Origin: Chloroflexota bacterium
GTDB taxonomy: Bacteria > Chloroflexota > Dormibacteria > Dormibacterales > Dormibacteraceae
Reading direction: 5' to 3'
Assembly: GCA_003446775.1 (NCBI GenBank)
Contig: DMCH01000056.1
Span: 1 to 5,697, forward strand
Length of the DNA stretch: 5,697 nt
In this document: positions 4,450-5,697 of the stretch, piece after piece
How positions within the stretch are numbered: the first letter of the stretch is position 1
Layout: each line of letters begins with the position of its first letter
Made by a program: the position numbers and the translations under genes
The notes under the pieces: model-generated
Told to the model about the DNA's origin: nothing
The model's input: only the letters and a program-made list of their open reading frames with translations
Databases searched by the model: none

Positions 4450-5636
4450 GTCGGGATGAGTCGGTCGTACTGCGCGAGCGGACGCACCTCGACGATGGGA
4501 TCTCTCGCTCCGCGGCGCTCGCCAAGCGCGCGGGCGTGCGCGGGCGCGGTCACCGTGCGATAGCGGCTGAAGGTCCGCAGGTGCCGCGCGACACACTCGC
4601 CGCTGTCGAGCGCGGCCGCGCTGACCTCGCGCGGCGAGACCCGCAGCTCGACCCGCCGGCCGACGAACGTCGGATCGAGCGAATAGTCAGTGGTGTCGAA
4701 CCGGACGTACGGCTGCGGCGGGACCCGCACCACCCACCGGCGGTCCAGGTCCGGGAGCGGTGCGGGCAGCGGCCGGAGCTGCTCTTCGGCGAACCGCTCG
4801 ATCGGCCGAGCCCGGAGGCCGCGGTGGAAGCGCGTGTTCGCGCGCTCTGCGTACCACTGATCGAGCTGGTCCTGGAAGTCGAGCGGTCCGGCGAAGTGCC
4901 GCGCTGGCTCGAAGCTCGTCTCGAGGAACCCGTGGCTGCGCTCGACGATCCCCTTCGCTTCGGGATCTGCCGGGGCGCAGAACTGCCAGCCGACGCTGAG
5001 CTGGCCACAGAAGCTGGCGAACGCATCACTCGGCCGGCCGCCGCCGGCGTGCAGCGCGCCCTCGCGATCCCAGACGAGGATCTTCGGCCGGCCGCCGATC
5101 CGGACCAAGCAGCGCAGCAGTCCGGCGAGGATGTCGGGCGCCTCCTTGGAGAAGATGAGCGTCCCGGCGCTCACTTTCGAATAGCCGAGCGCGCACGTGA
5201 CGACGTACCCCTTGCGCAATTGACCGAACCCCACGGGGATCGGATCGCGCGGCTCCCACAGATCGCACTGGGCGAGCTCGCCCGGCAGGTACACCGTCCG
5301 CTGGTATGTCCGCGTTGGGAGGAAGAACGGCCGGACCTCGCGAACGTGCTCCTTGAGGATCGTCTCGCCGCCGGCATACCCAAGCGGCTGCAGCAGCTCG
5401 CGGATCCGGACCGCCGGCAGGCGCGGCTCGTCCTTGAGCAGCCGATGGACCTCGTCCTTGAACGGGTCGAGCTTCGAGGGCGCCGACGGCCGCGCGTACT
5501 TCGGCGGATCAGCGCTCCCGAGCGCGCGGCGGACAGTCTTGCGATGCAAGCCGGTGCGCCGGGCGAGCTCGCGGACCGAGACCCCGTCGACGAAGTGCAG
5601 ACGCCGCAGCTCTGCCCACTGCTCCACGACCAACAC
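4446..5636 (-). CDS. istA: IS21 transposase IstA (DDE recombinase)
   Basis: This 396-residue transposase cuts and joins the element ends. An N-terminal helix-turn-helix (VSVRELARRTGLHRKTVRRA, 19-38) is the DNA-binding part. The RNase-H-like catalytic core has Asp125 (AQCDLWEP), Asp190 (ILVWDREGA) and Glu232 (AKGIVERSHGFLE), the DDE triad. After it come the usual WYAERANTRFHRG (261-273) and a beta-barrel-like C-domain with YVRFDTTDYSLDP (300-312). The start codon is GTG at 5636-5634, preceded by AGGAGG (5648-5643) with six bases between. The length is at the low side of normal for IS21 (about 390-510) but no domain is missing. It overlaps istB by 4 bp. The ribosome binding site lies inside a strong inverted repeat, described separately. 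Confidence 0.95.
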   Translation of the reverse strand: MLVVEQWAELRRLHFVDGVSVRELARRTGLHRKTVRRALGSADPPKYARPSAPSKLDPFKDEVHRLLKDEPRLPAVRIRELLQPLGYAGGETILKEHVREVRPFFLPTRTYQRTVYLPGELAQCDLWEPRDPIPVGFGQLRKGYVVTCALGYSKVSAGTLIFSKEAPDILAGLLRCLVRIGGRPKILVWDREGALHAGGGRPSDAFASFCGQLSVGWQFCAPADPEAKGIVERSHGFLETSFEPARHFAGPLDFQDQLDQWYAERANTRFHRGLRARPIERFAEEQLRPLPAPLPDLDRRWVVRVPPQPYVRFDTTDYSLDPTFVGRRVELRVSPREVSAAALDSGECVARHLRTFSRYRTVTAPAHARALGERRGARDPIVEVRPLAQYDRLIPT

Positions 5637-5697
5637 GTCCTTCCTCCTGACCCGATCTGGACTGCGCCGGGTCAGGGTGCCAGCGGAAGGAAGGACG
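5636..5697 (-). promoter_or_regulatory. Two-part stem-loop burying the istA ribosome binding site and start
   Basis: On the istA mRNA strand the leader can fold as an outer stem CGTCCTTCC (5697-5689) with GGAAGGACG (5644-5636), and an inner stem CCTGACCCG (5676-5668) with CGGGTCAGG (5654-5646) around a 13-nt loop. Both stems are 9 bp and perfect. The inner stem takes the first three bases of the AGGAGG ribosome binding site. The outer stem takes the bases between it and the start, and the first G of the GTG. The 3' arms are separated by one base and the 5' arms by twelve. This arrangement would hold istA translation low. Whether the outer stem continues cannot be seen, because the window ends at its base. 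Confidence 0.6.

Larger units (their letters stand above)
3501..5697 (-). mobile_element. IS21-family insertion sequence (right end outside window)
   Basis: The element has the standard IS21 pair istA-istB on the minus strand and a typical left end starting TGTCAACGGC with tandem repeats. The inferred left boundary is 3501, where the TG characteristic of IS21 tips begins and where the neighbouring repeat fragment is interrupted. The start could be 3499, since the sequence there reads TGTGTC. The istA-side end is not in the window: 61 bases upstream of istA are present without the 24-bp repeat. Between the terminal repeats and the istB stop (3556-3669) I see no further gene. Both genes are intact, so the element could still be active if its right end is complete. 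Confidence 0.9.

Noticed and set aside
3256..4563. Long plus-strand open frame of 435 codons
   Set aside because: It begins in the IS110 leader and stub but most of it is antisense to istB and the end of istA. The translation past about residue 36 has no protein-like pattern.
1..5697. tRNA, rRNA or CRISPR array anywhere in the window
   Set aside because: I saw no tRNA-like T-arm and acceptor combination, no rRNA-like conserved block, and no regularly spaced repeats.

Overview
The window is GC-rich bacterial DNA from an accessory, mobile-element-littered stretch of chromosome. Codon use in the recognisable genes is strongly G/C-ending and ribosome binding sites are of the GGAGG type. A high-GC soil-type bacterium (for example an actinobacterial, chloroflexotal or related lineage) would fit, but nothing here fixes the phylum.

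Layout. (1) Positions 1-470, minus strand: the N-terminal 156 residues of a uroporphyrinogen-decarboxylase-family (URO-D) protein that runs off the left edge. (2) 471-1149: no convincing complete gene. It holds a short ORF overlapping the URO-D start, the stranded C-terminal tail of a decayed coding sequence (769-840), and the first copy (856-995) of a repeat of about 140 bp. (3) 1150-1431, plus: a 93-residue small protein of the dimeric alpha/beta-barrel (ABM-like) type. (4) 1432-1893: noncoding, with a small hairpin and the second copy of the repeat (1676-1814). (5) 1894-2383, plus: a broken C-terminal piece of a large serine recombinase with a one-base frameshift. (6) 2447-2881, plus: an intact group I truncated haemoglobin. 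(7) 2882-3500: more debris, namely a second copy of the decayed C-terminal tail (3081-3178), the first residues of an IS110-family transposase with its leader (3328 onward), and a fragment of the repeat (3478-3494). (8) 3501 to the right edge: an IS21-family insertion sequence on the minus strand, with istA and istB overlapping by 4 bp, tandem 24-bp terminal repeats at its left end, and its right end outside the window.

How it fits together. Two small intact cargo genes (the ABM-like protein and the globin) and the URO-D gene sit between remnants of at least three kinds of mobile element: serine recombinase, IS110 and IS21. The IS21 element appears to have landed directly in, or at the edge of, a third copy of the repeat, so it is the youngest layer. 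The two tail copies differ mostly at third codon positions and keep a stop codon by different triplets, which shows that they descend from a real gene.

No wholly new system is demonstrated. The items most worth checking are the repeat with its conserved inverted ends, the IS110 leader as a possible bridge-RNA relic, the stem-loop that buries the istA start, and the unusual haem pocket of the globin.
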